Notes: generated by a model from the sequence alone, not told the origin. A DNA stretch of 64,000 nt from Astur gentilis (GCF_929443795.1 NC_064883.1:6448001-6512000); one strand, 5' to 3'; positions 40,637 through 55,136 are shown, counted from the first letter of the stretch. Program-made: numbers and translations.

Positions 40637-40658
40637 CACACACACACACGCACACACA
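40637..40658. repeat. (CA)n microsatellite
   Basis: About eleven CA units with one CG variant, preceded by an A/C-rich lead (from about 40602). Confidence 0.9.
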
Positions 40659-41560
40659 GAGTGCATCAAAATCATCACAGAGGATAACTGGATGATTTTA
40701 CAGTTTGGCCCCAGTTCCAATCTCATTACACATTTTAACCCAGCTTGACTGATTTCACTTTGCTTTTCCAAATTTATAGCAGTATTTTCAGGAGGAGAAA
40801 GACATCATTTAAAAATTGGTGGCCCAGATATTCTAGGAATGTTCATCTGGCATGGCTCAGCCACAACAGAGGTAGCTCATCAGCCGATAGTTTCAAAAAA
40901 AATTAGGTTTTACTTTTACAAAACCTCCATGGTTTTGGATTCAAAGATATTTTAGCAAAGCCACCCTTCATCCTACTATAGCAGCCTTCATTAATCACTA
41001 CTATAGAATCATAAAGATAAAATCATTATATTACTTACTGAGTGAAACCTTAAAAAAAACCCAAAACTTCCCTTCCCATCTGGCAACCTCGGAGGCAAAT
41101 ATTTATATTTTTACTTTAAAAGAAGAAAGATTGCTCTAGATCCAAAATAAAGCCAAATGACTTCCTGTAAAGTATAAATATGCACTGCATAAAGCTGAGC
41201 TTAGACTAAGAAATAAGATTTTCTGGGTTTCTATTTTAGATTTTTACACTACAAATTGTGCTGCATCTTCCCTGTGACTCTATTTTAAGAGATCCAGTAG
41301 AAATTAAGTCTCAGCAAAACAAAGTGTGCAATCAGGGAAGCAATAAATGAGCACTCTGGGAAGACATAAGCAGGTGAAAATCAGTTTGAGAGATTGATAT
41401 GATGAACAGATCAGGTAGTGAGACTTTTTAAACAGTTTGACTAGGCAATTAACATGGGACTTGTGACAAGAAAAGCATGTGTAATAACACTTTACTGACC
41501 CCTCAATGAATTCATTCAACTGTAAATTGGTTAAACAATTGGACTTTAATCTCACTTGCT

Positions 41561-41588
41561 TTTTCTTTTTTTCTTTTTTTTTTTTTTT
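41561..41588. repeat. T-rich tract
   Basis: T-runs of 5, 7 and 15 separated by single C residues. Lysine-rich minus-strand ORF ends here are artefacts. Confidence 0.85.
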
Positions 41589-42977
41589 AATAGGAGTAGC
41601 TGAATAAGTAACACCACTGAATTACTCTCAAATCTGCCCTCACACAGGGTTTTCAGAACAAGCTTCCAGACTGCTAAGCCTAAGGTCCACATGGACTGCA
41701 GCCCCATTGGGCAAGCTCTGCCCTTGCTGCTGAGCCACACGAGCCCACCTCACCCCATGGATCCCCAGAAGTGCTTTATGGCTCCTGTGGGACTACCCGA
41801 GCATCACCTGTTCAACAGGGTCTGTGTCAGCTGTCTCAGTATAACTCAGAAAAGGCTGAAATATGTCACTCCTGTAATCAGATTGTTATAAACTATAGAT
41901 TTTTTCCTCCTGAAATCAGACCAGTACAGTAAAATTACTCAAGTGTTTCATTACCTTAATAGTTCATTTTCGTTTGATTTTTATTTGGTGACAGCGGGAG
42001 AAGGTCACAAAAGCAGGATTAAGTACATTTCTTGCAGACATTAGGTTGAAAGCATGAGTGTTAACTAATACCGTGGCATCTACATGAGTTTACACAAAGA
42101 TGAAACAAGGCACATTATGAAAATGAAGTGGTAATTCTAAAATTTACTTTTGTGAAGACAGCCTTCAGCTCTTGGACTAAGGTCCCTCTTTTCTTCACCC
42201 CAGACATGGAATTTGTTTTACTGTAAAATTTAACCTGATGCCCCTTTGTTTGGAGCCCTATTAAAACCAGCTCTGGATCCAGAATGTGACACATACCAGA
42301 CAACTACTGGCAAAGCACTACAGGCTGCTTTTGATGTTTCTGCAACCAAACCAAGCCCTACAGCCAGCCACACCAGCTTTTTTCAAGAAAGGCAATTCCT
42401 CTATGGCTAGAGGACCTGCTCCCTTCTGTCTTCCCAAGATACAAACCCTCCTTCTCCAGAGGAACAGGCCTCTTCATGCCACTGCTGCCAGTGTTGGGTC
42501 AAGTCAGGTTTGTAGTAGAAGCAGGCTCCAACTTCTCAGAAGTTGGCCCTCAATACAAGAGCTGCTGCTGCTTCTGAAGTCTGCTGAAGAGGAGAACACC
42601 ATGAAAGTTGGCAACTTATGGGAAACATTTTTTTAGTGAAAGGTTGCCAATTTCTCAGCTACTCCCCCAGGAAAATACAATTAACTCATCTGTAACGAAA
42701 GCACTTTTATACACACTTGATTTACTTACAACAAGCTCCTACCATGTCTGTCCCCCTGTCTCAGGCTGTTGACTTGCATGGAACAAAAAACTGACCCTGG
42801 AAGACTTTTCCTAATTAGCGTGCCATGACTAATGTAAAAATTACAGGAGATAATTGTTTTAGCTATACTTCTGGGGAAAAGCTTTTATGAGCTAGGCCTG
42901 ACAAAGTGAGTGAAAATCCCAAGTGTCCAAATGCTCCAAGAACTTAAGAAACAGAGGAGAGAGCGAAGAGGGGGAAG

Positions 42978-43008
42978 AAAAAAAAAAAAAAAAAAGAGAG
43001 AGAGAGAA
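42978..43008. repeat. Poly-A18 followed by (GA)n
   Basis: About 18 A residues, then about six GA units; the purine-rich lead starts near 42953. Confidence 0.9.
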
Positions 43009-45012
43009 GATGCTGGGAAGTTGTTGCAACTCTGGTTTCATTAATATGGCCTAGAAAGTTCACCTCACCCCACACAATGTGTTCTTCTACAATTATGAGA
43101 AAATCCCTTCCCCTTCCTCCCTTTCTGTATTAAAACATGAAGCGTGCTGTGTACATATTGAATCAAGTTCTTGCAGCTTAAATCACTTTGTATCAGTTGA
43201 ACCATGATAACTACCTGTTAGTATCTTTGGCCTCCAGCTCATGCAAGGTGATGTAGTTTGGCTGAACCAAGCCAAAATTATTTTGTACCTGTCATGTACT
43301 AAGACAGAAGCACAGCTAGGGCTGTGACGCAGAATTAATATGCAGATCCTCAGTTCCTCATAATTTGATTATGCTACTTAATCAAGGATACCTGCTCTTT
43401 CCACTGTAAGTCACCATCAGCTCCCCTAAAACCAGAGAAGCTACTCTTGTCCTAAAGACAGGAAATGGGTTATATGAACTCAGCCCCAAGTGGTAAAGAA
43501 TGGACTTTCTTTTGGTGTTCTTTCAACTAAAATGATGGCAGATGCCATTATGATTTCTTCTCACAGCTTTACTCAGGAAAGCAGCTCTTGCTATTACTGT
43601 CCCCAACACATTTATTTCTCCTTGCTGGGCCTTTTAGACATCAACAGTAGTAGAATACTTCAGATGCTACTTGAGATTGACAGTCACAAAGAAGAGGCTT
43701 GCTTTACAAAAGGAAAACCAGCTTACCCTCATCTGCAGTTCTACTGTAAAACTGCTTGTAAAGCAAGTCACCTTTAGATCAAAAGAGATGGAGAAAATGT
43801 ATTTTTGTGAAAAAACTGGTTAGCAATCATAGGTAGGACCTGCAACATATGGTTAATTTAAGAGTTCAAAGAACTTCTCATCCACACTCAAATACTTCAT
43901 GAACAGCAAAAAATAGCTATACTAGACAAATTCAGCACTTGTACACAGCAGAAATAGATAACTGAATCAATAGCACATATCTTCTCTCTAGAAAGGATCA
44001 ATATAATTTAATGCAGAGAAAAAAAAAAAAGACAAAAACCTGTGTAAGAAAACTGGGCGAGGTGGGAGGTATCAGTACTAGGACATCATTCCAGGCTGTC
44101 AGATTTAAGAACAGCAACTAGTCCAGAACAAACAGAAGAGGTTATATGTGAGGCCTCCCTACCTGAGAGGCAGTAGAGAGACAAATATACAAAGATGTTC
44201 CCCAAAAGTGTGAGAAAGGACTACCACCTACTGTAAAACAGAGCAGAGCTGCTGCTTCGCTTCCTTTCCCCTCAAGCACGTGGACAAGTCAAGTTCTTCC
44301 CTAAGACTGAAAATTAGTACTAATGAAGAAATTTTACAGCAGAGTGGTTGTGGCTCTTACTGTCCCAGCTGGCAGGAGGCATGATCAGCCTTCACTCTTG
44401 TAATGGGTTTTACTATGCAATGCTGCAAAATGGAGTATTTTTCTTCTCTATCTCAATTCCAGGCCTATTTCTGCAATAACACAGGTTATCACTTTTTTCA
44501 TGGCTAGTGAATTTGCAGAGGCTATTTATGTTGTATTTGCCTCAGCAATGTCATACTTGATTTTGAACTTAATTGAATTGGCCTCTGTAGAATCTATTCA
44601 AGAAAGTATTTAATCACATTCTTAGGTCCATCCTTTAGAACAACACTGAATCAGATGCGTAACCTTAACTGTGGAAGACATTTTCTAAAAATCACAGATT
44701 TTAGTAGAACAATTCACTGTTCATTCTCTGTCTCTTGCTCTGGAAGGAACAGGTAAGTTTCCATGAATGCTATGTGCTTGGGCAGTGATGTGAAGGCATG
44801 AATGAGAAACACTGTAGGAATGTCCACAAAGCATCAAACTGATAGCGAGTAAGCTGCTCCAGATATAGCAGTACTATGCTGTGGTGTCCGCACTGTAAGT
44901 CATTGGCATCTCATTTTCTCTAGAGAGGAAAGAGACTCTAGGCATGGAAAAGGAAAAAAACATCTATACATTAGCTACTCTGCACTCAGTTAACAGATTT
45001 TTGTCTGTGATG

Positions 45013-45025
45013 CTTTTTTTTTTTT
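45013..45025. repeat. Poly-T tract
   Basis: A run of about 13 T residues in a T/C-rich stretch. Confidence 0.75.
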
Positions 45026-45619
45026 CCTCTTCTCTTTTTTAAACAGAAAAGCTGCAAGCCACACATGTGAAAAATATGGCATATGTTTCACCACAGCAGC
45101 AAAGCACTGCCCCTTAGACTGACAAGCTTCATTAACAGACAGGGGTCATTAACCTTGGAAGGTCAGTTGTATTTTATTAAACCCCCTCTGAGGGCTGTCA
45201 CACTGCTCTAAGCCAATACGCAACTTTGGTTACTCCTAGCAGAATTTTATGCTGTGTCGGCACGTACCAAAAACCCTGAACGCAGATCATGCAATTACTG
45301 CTTTTGCAGGAAACTTATGACAACTCCCTTTCTTGATGGTAACTCTAGAATCATTTCCACAACATACTATTGTTAGTGACATAAGTAGATGGAGTCACCG
45401 ATTTTTCTTCCTCCCCCAGTATGTACCATTCTGAGAAGCAAATGGATTTTGAAGAGTCATGCCATCTAAATCACACATGTATACTCACGTTTGCTGTTCT
45501 TAGAGGTAGCAAAAATAAAGTTTTATACTTAGAAGAGAACGAAACCTTTTTACAACCTACCCCAAAGCCAGATCTTCAGAGCCTCTCAAACCTTTCCTGA
45601 AATGCTTCATCTGCATTTG

Positions 45620-45643
45620 AAAAAAAATAAAATAAAATAAAAT
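45620..45643. repeat. (AAAAT)n microsatellite
   Basis: An A8 lead and three AAAAT units; the same motif as the longer tract at 8.7 kb. Confidence 0.85.
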
Positions 45644-47615
45644 TTGTGCACTTGCCAAACCAAATATTTTTATGTAGACATCAGGAGTATCTCAAAGCAC
45701 AGGATTTTCCAAAGCACATCTGCATGTAAATTCCTAGCTGCTGGGTAAGTATCACCCTAGCTGAATTTTTGCACCAAAACCCTGTTTGAAATCACCCTCT
45801 ATGTCTCTCTTAAAGGAGAAAGAGGTCAGATCAACATAATGCAGTCCTGTTGTTATTTGATTGGTTTTCCTCAAATTCATAAGGTTGCAACCACATTGCA
45901 AAATAGGTATCCAAAATCCCACTGAAAATATTATTGATTCTTCTCGCCAAGGGGTTGGGAACAGAGTATTAGAAGCCTCAGAGATCAGAACCGTACTGTG
46001 ACAGCTTCCCAAGAGAAATCAGAGCTTCTTTGGATTCAGGATTAACATGCAGTCCATTATCTATTTTGGCTGTATATACGGCAGCCATCAGCTTAAACAG
46101 AAAGCAGATATGAGAAAATTTGTAGCCACGCAACCAAGTGTCTGCATTAAAGTGTAAAGTATTAAAGCTTTTTGAAGCTACCTGTGTCCCAGCACCTGGA
46201 ATTTTGTACATAAATGCGTTCTAAGTACTGCAGAAGCACATCTCCCCTCTGCTTCCTGCTCTCTACACCAAAAAGCTCTGTACTCAGGCCAGACTCAAAC
46301 TTCATATTCAAAATTTTTAAGTTAATGTGAGGCCAATAATCAGGAAAGGCAAAGTTTCTTCTCTTTGTGAGGGAGTGGTTGTGCTTTAACAATGCCTTCC
46401 AATGATCAGCACCACTGTGGGCTCTGCACTGGCAGCAGATACTGCCCTTGCTGGCACAGCTAGAGGATACAGCAATGGAAACTCCCTGAATCCCCCTCAT
46501 GCACTTATGAGCAATAAGCAGATGAGCAAGCCGCAGACATCCCACATTTTTTTCAGCCAAGAAATATGCTTATTGAAATATGTTGCCTCACAGGATCGTA
46601 AAAAGAAGCCTTTTCACACACTCCCACCTGTCACGTAACCTGTAATAAAACCTGAAAAGGTTTCTCAAGCCAATGTCTTCTAGTCAGGGTGCAACAGCCT
46701 GGCTTTACAACTTGGGAACTGGTCCTCCAGTCCAACGTGCTGTACCCCTGAATGCCTCACAGTGCAACTGGTCATAGTTCCTAAAGGCTGTAAACATAGA
46801 AGTCAGCTCAAACACAAGAACGTACCAACCCTAGGTTCTCTACCTTTAGACAAACCAAAGGTAATTCCTGTTCAATTCTAGATAGCAATTAAGCAAAACT
46901 TAATCACATTCCACTTCCCATATGATATTTTCCCCCAGCTGCCCAGGAAGCTCCAAAGCTTCCCATGGTTTACCTTGTTCATAAGCCTCAGAGCTGATCC
47001 CCCTATACAGAGCTATAAATCCTGGACTTTTATGTAGCCTAATACAAAAGGCAGGTATTAAAGCATGAAATCCCATTCTTTCTCTAGTATGAAAAAAGAA
47101 AATAACGGAAGTCTAATTCAAAAGTTGTTAGGTACTTCTTCCTACGTCCTTCTAGTTAGCTTACTCCTTTTAAGACTATATACTGTACCTTTACATGAAT
47201 CTTATACAAAGCACTAAATCAAGCACATTTCAGATCAGCATTACAGGCAACTTGAATCAGCAAAGCACTCTCATTTTCCACAGATCTACCCTAATTTAGA
47301 TCAGTCAGGGATTCAGTGCTTTGAAGCCATGACTCCACACCAAAGAAAAAGAAACCAACAAAGGATGTCCCTCTGGATGCTGCTGGCCACTGCCTTACAG
47401 AAAGAAATCCCACCACTCCTCTTCCCCTAGGATCAAGCCATTTTGCAACATTCCCATGCTCTGCTCTATGAAAGACCACATTTCTCCAGCAGAGCCAGCT
47501 CCCTTACCTACAACTGTAAAGTCACAGCCAGAGTAATCTTAAAGAAGTCATCATTAAAACAGGAACTGCGAATCCATACTGTTCTACTTCAGTATACGGA
47601 TTTGTTTGCCTGGTT

Positions 47616-47631
47616 AAAAAAAAAAAAAAAA
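47616..47631. repeat. Poly-A tract
   Basis: About 16 A residues. Confidence 0.85.
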
Positions 47632-50600
47632 GGTGCTTAGGAAAGGTAATGAGAAACATCTTTGTCATCATAATTTACTTGCTAGTCAGCTGTCACAAAT
47701 CAGTGTTGCTCCCCTAACTTGCATTTGACCTGCTTTGACTTACACCACCTGTAGATCTCACTTTTTGTACTGAACGTAAACTCATGTCTAGAGGCCAAAT
47801 GCTCAGCTGGATTATATCATCATACTCCCTTCTTTGAGGTGCATGAAGCACATGGATTTACAGTAGCTGTAGGTCTAGTCTTGAATTGTTTGTTTGAGTT
47901 TTTAACTTTGAGTAACCTACCAGGTATAAAGAGTGGTAATAATTGGCAAGGATATAGTTTATAAAGCTACACAATTGACTGTGTGTTAGTCTCTGATTAT
48001 TATGCTCTGAGGTACATATACATAAATATGATATGAACAAATTTCCATTGATAGGTCATCAAAACATTTTTCTGTATAATGGCCAATGTGGTGAAAGAAA
48101 TCATACAAAAGCCAGTGTTTGTTTATGGCTAGAGTTTAGTTTCAGAATTCATTGTTCCTGCTGGGATTTTTTTCAAGGCATTTAGCATTTGTGGAATGGA
48201 CCCAAAAGATGCACATTTTGTTGCTGTAATCCAGTCAGTGTTTGTGTAGCTAGAGCCAAGTTTACTGACACACTTGCAGCTTAGGAAGTCTGTTTTATTT
48301 ATTAAAGCCAAAATTGTCAAGCTTGGCAGACTAAAGTCAAGCACCAAAATCTATATTTAGGCATTTATATAAGTGACCTACTTTTCACAGGCAGTGACGA
48401 CCTGTAAACTTCAAAAGAAGTCAGCACCCAGCACCTCTGAAAATCAGGTCACTTACTTAGCTGCACAGATATGCAATTACCCATGTTTGAAGGAAACATG
48501 CCTTCATTCGTATGACTTTGGTATATAAAGTGGCATGGTGTGCCCTGTGAAGAACACTTTGAACACACCTTTTGAGAATTGTAATTCCTTCTGCAAGTCC
48601 TCTCACAAAAGCAATAACCTTCTAATTAAATGTATCATTGATTCCTTTCACCTAGATTGAATACGATCTGACTAGTGAATTGACTAATAACATGTTGAAA
48701 AGACCCCAGTGTTTTGAGTCACTTTATTCTCATTTAAACATTGTATAAATCTCAGGCATTGTCTCTGTGGTGGTTGTCCAGAGCTGGTTGTGTGGCTGAA
48801 CAGATCATTTTCATTTGATTTGTACAATAACATGTTAATTGCAGTGCTGAGGTCTGCTTAAGGCTTATCGATTACCAAATGACCTTCTGTAGTTCCTATT
48901 TCCCGTGCTACCAAAACATCTAGTCAAAATCTTTAAAGGTAAGCAGAAATGTCTGTTAGAAAAGCTTTCGTTTATTATCAGTCTAGGACTGTGATAAAGG
49001 CTGTCGCTAGGATCAGAGTTGCAATATACTTGCTGCTGCTCCCCTCATCACTGAGCTCCTGGTCATGAGGCACAAGCCCCTCCTCTCACTGGTCCTAACA
49101 CATTCCTAATCAATTTAGTTGCAATACAGCTGTTGCTGAAATTGCAAGTTGCAAGAAACAGAAGTGGCTCAGCAGGACTTGCGCTGATGGTATTCCAAAG
49201 GTCCTCTGTGACTGCAGTAAGGATTTCATAACTTCACTGTGGGGGCTGAATACCTGGCCTGCTGAAGTGAGCTAAACAGGCAATAGCAAGGACTCCAGCT
49301 AGAATAACGTTAGCTTTCCTTTGCACTTTAGACAGATAATGGTCTTCAGAGCATAAGCAATGTTATTGTGGTTTCACAATTCCAGAACCAAAACCAACAA
49401 AGATGGGACACCTAAAAAGAGACCTAATTAAGCTTTCTTTGCTCTTCTTCCAATACCATAAACAAATACGCTAGCATGTTACATCCACTCTCATGTATGA
49501 AGTGTGAAGAACCACGCAAAAGAAGGTGTCTACAATCTTCTTGGCATAAGTCTACAGGAATAATTACTGTGAAGATATTTTCTATATTCTGGAGTACATC
49601 TACAGGCTCCTTGGCAATGAAACCTTGAGATATGTATATAAATGATCCTGTGTTATTGCGTTAACTGAGAAGTCTCATCTGGAACCAGATTACATGCTTT
49701 ATTATACTATACTGTTTATATTACATGCCTGATAAAGGCCAAACAACAAGGGTCTGTCTCTGCAAAGATTTGACAGACAGAACTTCCACATAATACCTGA
49801 ATTATGGTGCCCTTTCAAATGTAAAATTTAGCTGCATTCCAAATCATATAAACAGCACCAGCTTGAATTGTAAAAGGAACTAAAAATCCACTTTTTTTCT
49901 GAGGCTGGAAGGTCCCAATCTTCTTTTTGTTACCGTGAATTGATTGCATTGTTATGAGTTTAAGCAAAGAGGGAAAGCAATAATGTTTGGTTGTTGATTC
50001 CCTGAAGTATGAAAGAGAAGTTATAGGATTTTGGTCTTACAAAGAAACTCTTTTGGATGCTGTCCTTGCAGCATCTCTTTTTGCCTATTAACTACATGGT
50101 AGTCCATCATGTAAACATTTGTGAATTATGAAGCACAACAGATAAATTAGTGTAAATACCAGTCTCAAGAAACATCTAAAATGCAGAGCATGCATGAATT
50201 GTTACATACTTACCATAGCAAAGGAGAATTTATGGCTGACTTAATACTGCATACAGTATATGCCCCCCAAAAGTTTACCTTACAGAAAAAGACATCTCCT
50301 CTGCTGTAACCCTGTTGAGTTCCATCCTATTGCACTGAGCTGAGTATCTGTACATGGATGTAACTAAAAGCATTTGGCTTATGCCATCATTATTGCACTG
50401 ACTGTTATTGAAGCCTTCTACTTTTATTGAAAGTGTGTTTCAAATTATAATCATTTTATTAAGTTATAGTTTAATTGGCAGACTCAGTTTGCAAGTAGCC
50501 CAAGACAAGAAAACTGAAGATGTGAGGAGTCGGGGCTGAAATGCATTGGAAGGGAAGTATGGAGGCTTATTTAAAGGACCTGCCAAAGCCATATAGTATT

Positions 50601-53600
50601 TTAATTCAGTTTTATGAGTAAAGGGTATCAACTCCTACAAATTCTTAGTGATTCACTTCATTTATAATAACAGAAATTAAAGAGAAACATAGCTTATAGC
50701 TCTTTTTTAGCCTCAGCAGTTTCCTGGAAATATGGAAGAGCAACTAGTTTGCCATTCCCTATCCTAAACAAGCAGAGGAAATGGCGGTAGGATCTCAGGT
50801 CATTCAGACAGGGACAAAAGGATACAGTATGGAAAATTCAGAGGATCATTGATTTTGTTTATCTTCTGTTAGAGAAAGATTGACATTTTTAATACTTGCA
50901 AGTACTTTAAATAGGAAGTTTCATAACTAGTTTTTATTACTTCTAGCATTTCCCTTGGAAGACTAATCAACTGGTTAATATAGTACTTCTCAACCAGTAA
51001 GAAGTGATAGCCTGTAAGTCCAGTCCATCAATGAGGCAAGAAGTGCCACCTTCCACTCACAGCTAGGATCTATTCATTGCAAGGAATAAAAAGTTTCTTA
51101 ATTAACTGAAATGAAGTAAAACACTTGAGAGAACCTGGTCCAATTCACTCTGCATCGAGAAAAGTGACCTTTTTAGAGCACTTTGTGTCTGAGCAAAGTC
51201 CAGCGAACCTTTCCACTGACTTAAATGACATTATCCTCTTTTATCTGCCGCTAGACTTCAAAACGGCACTGACCTAATTGAGATCAAAATTGGGTTCATA
51301 AATGCAAACTTTCCTCAACATTCTCATTATTTTTCCTCTGCTGTATCCATTGTGTCACATAAAAAAATGTATTCAAACTTTTTGGGGGTGAATTGCATCA
51401 TGGATGCAATGAAGAAAACAGGACACCTCTGATGTAGAACTGTATTGCTTTAAAAATAAAGCAACAACATGCATTTCTTTGCTTGTTAGACTGTACCACT
51501 AGATTCCCACATTTCCAAAAGACTTCACAGTTTCACCACAACCTCAGCAATTGTTCATATAATAGAATGTTTGAGAAGGTAGATGGTTTTATTCAACTAA
51601 ATGTCTCAATTTTTCAAGTCTCTCCTGTATTTCCTGGCAAAATCACATTGGAATGGAAGAATAAAAGCCATGTTTTATTTGCCTTAGTGACATAAGTTGT
51701 TTGCAGTCAGAAAGTATAGGTACATTTTAATGATATTATAACAATAAAATTAGATGTATGACACTTTTCCTGTTTTAATTGCTAATAAGGCGTATCTGTG
51801 CCTATTGTGTTTGAGACACAATATGCCTTTAGTTTTGACAGGATTCAGCTAGCACTTATGGAACAATATTAGTATGAGGAAATTTCCTGGATAGGTTGCA
51901 AAGCTGATTGCATGGATAATTCCACTAAAAAAACCCTACCTATCTGTTGGAGAGGATTTTTTTTTTGCTATTTGTTGAACCTTTAACATTTTAGCAGAAC
52001 AATAGAGCTTTTTAGATACCTTTAAGTACCTACACAGCACGTTATGTTAATAGGCACTTATTTCATAATTCAAATTCATCTTCATTGAAAAAAAGATGTC
52101 TATGCATACAGAATGATATTACAAGAAGGTAGATATATGTATCTGGCATTCATGCATATAATTACAGTAGACACCATGTAAGTTCTGCTGCCCATTTGCC
52201 TTTCTGATAGCACTTAATGCCCTACTCAAGCTGTGAAGTGTTTCACTGGAAAGGAAAGCCTAACCTTATTCACTTTGTCTTCACCTATTCTACTTCCTTA
52301 TTGTCTATGGGAAATCCACTGGTACAATTCACCACAATTAGAATGGAGCTATTTTCCCCAAAGATCACTATATTGCCTAGAAGGAAGCCAAAGACAGTAA
52401 AATCCTGCCAAGGTCAAGGAAGTTATTGTCCAGTTGCCAATTGCATCCACTGCTAACAGATACCACATAACCACTACTGGACAACGTTATCAGACTTGAT
52501 GAAGGGGTATAACTTAATGAAGTCTGACAAGAATAAGCCCCCTCAAAACTCTTCTCATAGCTACAGCTATAAAAAAAGCTTTGGACAAAGAAACTGCCTC
52601 AACAAGCTGCTTAAAATGCCACAAAAGGAAATATCACAGGCTAGAGAGATGGGTGTTGAAAAGGTGGTGGATTATGTTGAACGAAATATTGTCAGTTTGG
52701 GAAGAAGAGGAAGCAAGAGTGGTTATCTCTAGTGAATGCATTGTCAATGGGTGCAAAACACCGAAGAGAATGTCTTGTTAAAATTACAGTAGGCAGAGAC
52801 CATCACTTCATCTCCCTCTTAATGGCAATGTCTCATAAATAGACCTTTCCCTCAAAAAGACTTTCATGAGTAATTGAATAAATAATCCATGTACTTTTTA
52901 ATCCACCTTTTTGCCCATAGAGTGCTGAGCACATCCTCCATGTTCAGTGCATAACAAATTATGGTAGCCTCAACATAAGCAAGTGCAATTAATTTATCAG
53001 TGTAGTATTAGAAAAGCGTCAAAAGGACTAGTCACACACAGAGTGTACTATACAGTGCTTTGCAGTGACGTATTTTTTAGACATTTTAAAGACATAAATC
53101 AATAATCCAATGGATTATTAGTTCCATCACCCATTCTTCCTCTCTGTCTAAACCCATATGCACTCATCAAAACATACATCTTAGAATATGGCAATTGCCC
53201 TTGGAAAGTTCTGATTTAGAAATCATTTGTCTTTTAGGTAGCGGGAGCTAAAAAAATATTTTAATTTCTGTGTCTTTTAAAACCAATTTTTTCTCTTGAG
53301 AATGGTGCTGCAGTGTATAAAGAAATCTTTTATGACACTGAGATAGTTATGAACTCCATTTGGTATTAAAAGACGCAGTAGTCATGTCTGAGAAGAGATG
53401 TGCTGAATAGTTGTGGCATATCCCTGACAAATCATGGTTTTATCTAGCTCAGTCTGAACAAAAAGTAGGCAAAGTAGATAATGAAATTCTTTCTCTTAGA
53501 CCAAAAACTGTATAAAATATCAGCTGTCAAGGTCAAAGAAGTTCTTTCTTCACATGGTGTCAATAGGCCAATCTTTAAAAAAAACCAAGGTAAAGGAGGC

Positions 53601-54365
53601 TCCTACATTCCCTATGAAAGCACAGAGGTATTGACCTGATTTAATAGGCGTTGATGGTAACTGTTTTTGTGAAATTCAGGATGTTCTTTTATGATTTTCT
53701 AGACATTTATTTCCACCCTGATTTCATTAATTCTCAGCTGTGGTTTTTGAGGCAATTTGTTTTATGTTATAGCCCGCTGTGATAAATTGTTATTCTGAAT
53801 ATCTTGTTAAATTCTAGATTCCAGATACTCTGCCCATGTATACAAAAGGAGCCTTCATATATTAACTACTTACAAAGCAGAAAACAATTGATTGTGTTCT
53901 CTTAAAGTTTCAGCATCTGTGGGGAAAACCTTTTGGCTGTCTCTTAAAATAAGATACTGACATCTTCAATTATATTAGTAGACATAGGATAGATAAAATT
54001 AAATTTGAAGTAAAAGAACATTATATACTTCACCTTCTGCCTAGTAAAGGTCATTTTTAAAATAGTTTTCAGGGACATATATATGTATGCCAATACCATT
54101 ACAATAGTATCTCGCTTCACCCTCTGCCAAACTACTTAGTTTGGTCAATGTATGGAAACACACACTCTACATTATAGCTTAGATGACCGAACATACAGCT
54201 GACCAGTGTACGGTGATATTCCTGTATAGATCAAATAAAAAGAGCCACAGCAGACATTTTTAAAACTTTCCACTTCTCAGTAAAACTAATTCAACATTAG
54301 GGCAGTCATCCACTTTGGGAACTGACAGCACAAACATATCTGTAAATATTGGTATAAACACTACA

Positions 54366-54828
54366 AGAGAGACATGGACATACTGGAGAGAGTCCAGCGA
54401 AGGGCCGTGAAGATGATGAAGGGACTGCACCATCTCCTATATGAGGAGAGGCTGAGAGAGCTAGGACTGTTCAGCCTGGAGCAGAGAAGGCTCAGATGGA
54501 TCTCATCAATGTGTATAGATACCTAAAATGTGTAAAGAAGATAGAGCCAGGCTCTTTTCAGTGGTGTCCAGTGACAGGACAAGAGGCAGTGGGCACAAAC
54601 TGAAACACAGGAGGCTCCACCTGAACATCAGAAAACACTTTTTTACTGCAAAGGTGACCAAGCACTGGCACAGGTTGCTCAGGGACATTGTGGAGTCTCC
54701 ATCCTTGGAGATATTCAGAAGCCGTCTGGTCATGGTCCTGGGCAGCCTGCTCTAGGTGACCCTGCTTGAGCAGGGAGGTTGGACCAGATGACCTCCAGAG
54801 GCCCCTGCCAACCTCAACCATTTTGAAT
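54366..54828 (+). mobile_element. CR1 LINE, 5'-truncated 3' end
   Basis: This is the clearest repeat in the window. It carries the standard avian CR1 3'-terminal text: 'ctggagagagtccagcgaagg', 'gaggagaggctgagagagct', 'gttcagcctggagcagagaag', then 'agtgacaggacaagaggcagtgggcacaaactg' in two parts with the usual gap, and finally 'ggttggaccagatgacctcc' and 'cctgccaacctcaacc'. Like most avian CR1 copies it is strongly 5'-truncated; the reverse transcriptase and endonuclease parts are absent. A 75-codon frame (54528-54755) is a by-product of the repeat, not a host gene. The usual terminal octamer repeats of the (ATTCTATG) type are degraded to 'attttgaatag'. I see no clear target-site duplication, as usual for CR1. 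Confidence 0.93.
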
Positions 54829-55136
54829 AGTTGAGCAATACAAGTTATCTTCACTAACAAGTGCTCTCACATCTCACTTGCACTTTTTCTCTGAAATTAT
54901 CTGAACAAGGAAGGCTGTAAAATGTCACTCCTGCTACTGCCTTACTTTCTATGCTGATTTATACTGGTTCTTTTTTAAAAAAGCAAATCTAATTACCTCC
55001 TTCTAATTCCGAAGCACTGCACAGCACAGCAAAATGAAGCAGACGTAGTGGGTATAACTCATGCCTACCTGCCAATTCATTCTGCTTCTTCTCAGTTAAG
55101 ACAAGAGTAACCGTCTCCTTGTGTCCTGAAGGCCCA

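Larger units (their letters stand above)
35990..54365. other. AT-rich non-coding DNA
   Basis: The longest gene-free run. It contains the ancient-repeat relics near 39 kb and the simple repeats listed separately. The 170-codon plus frame (38589-39101) and the 132-codon minus frame (46560-46162) have no recognisable domains. The stretch 48640-48920 is the one most like a conserved non-coding element. Confidence 0.6.

Noticed and set aside
40985..41030. 'atagaatcataaagat' as a possible minus-strand CR1 tail
   Set aside because: The expected following text (ggttggaagggacct-type) is absent.
42286..42636. 116-codon plus ORF
   Set aside because: Leucine-, serine- and glutamine-rich text without a domain; no splice or promoter context.
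46162..46560. 132-codon minus ORF, with two further overlapping minus ORFs down to 45752, suggesting a frameshifted pseudogene
   Set aside because: The length is within chance expectation for 64 kb of AT-rich DNA. I recognise no protein in any of the three frames, and overlap alone is weak evidence.
54528..54755. 75-codon ORF with an arginine/histidine-rich, protein-like sequence
   Set aside because: It is the translated 3' end of the CR1 element, a well-known source of false gene calls in birds.
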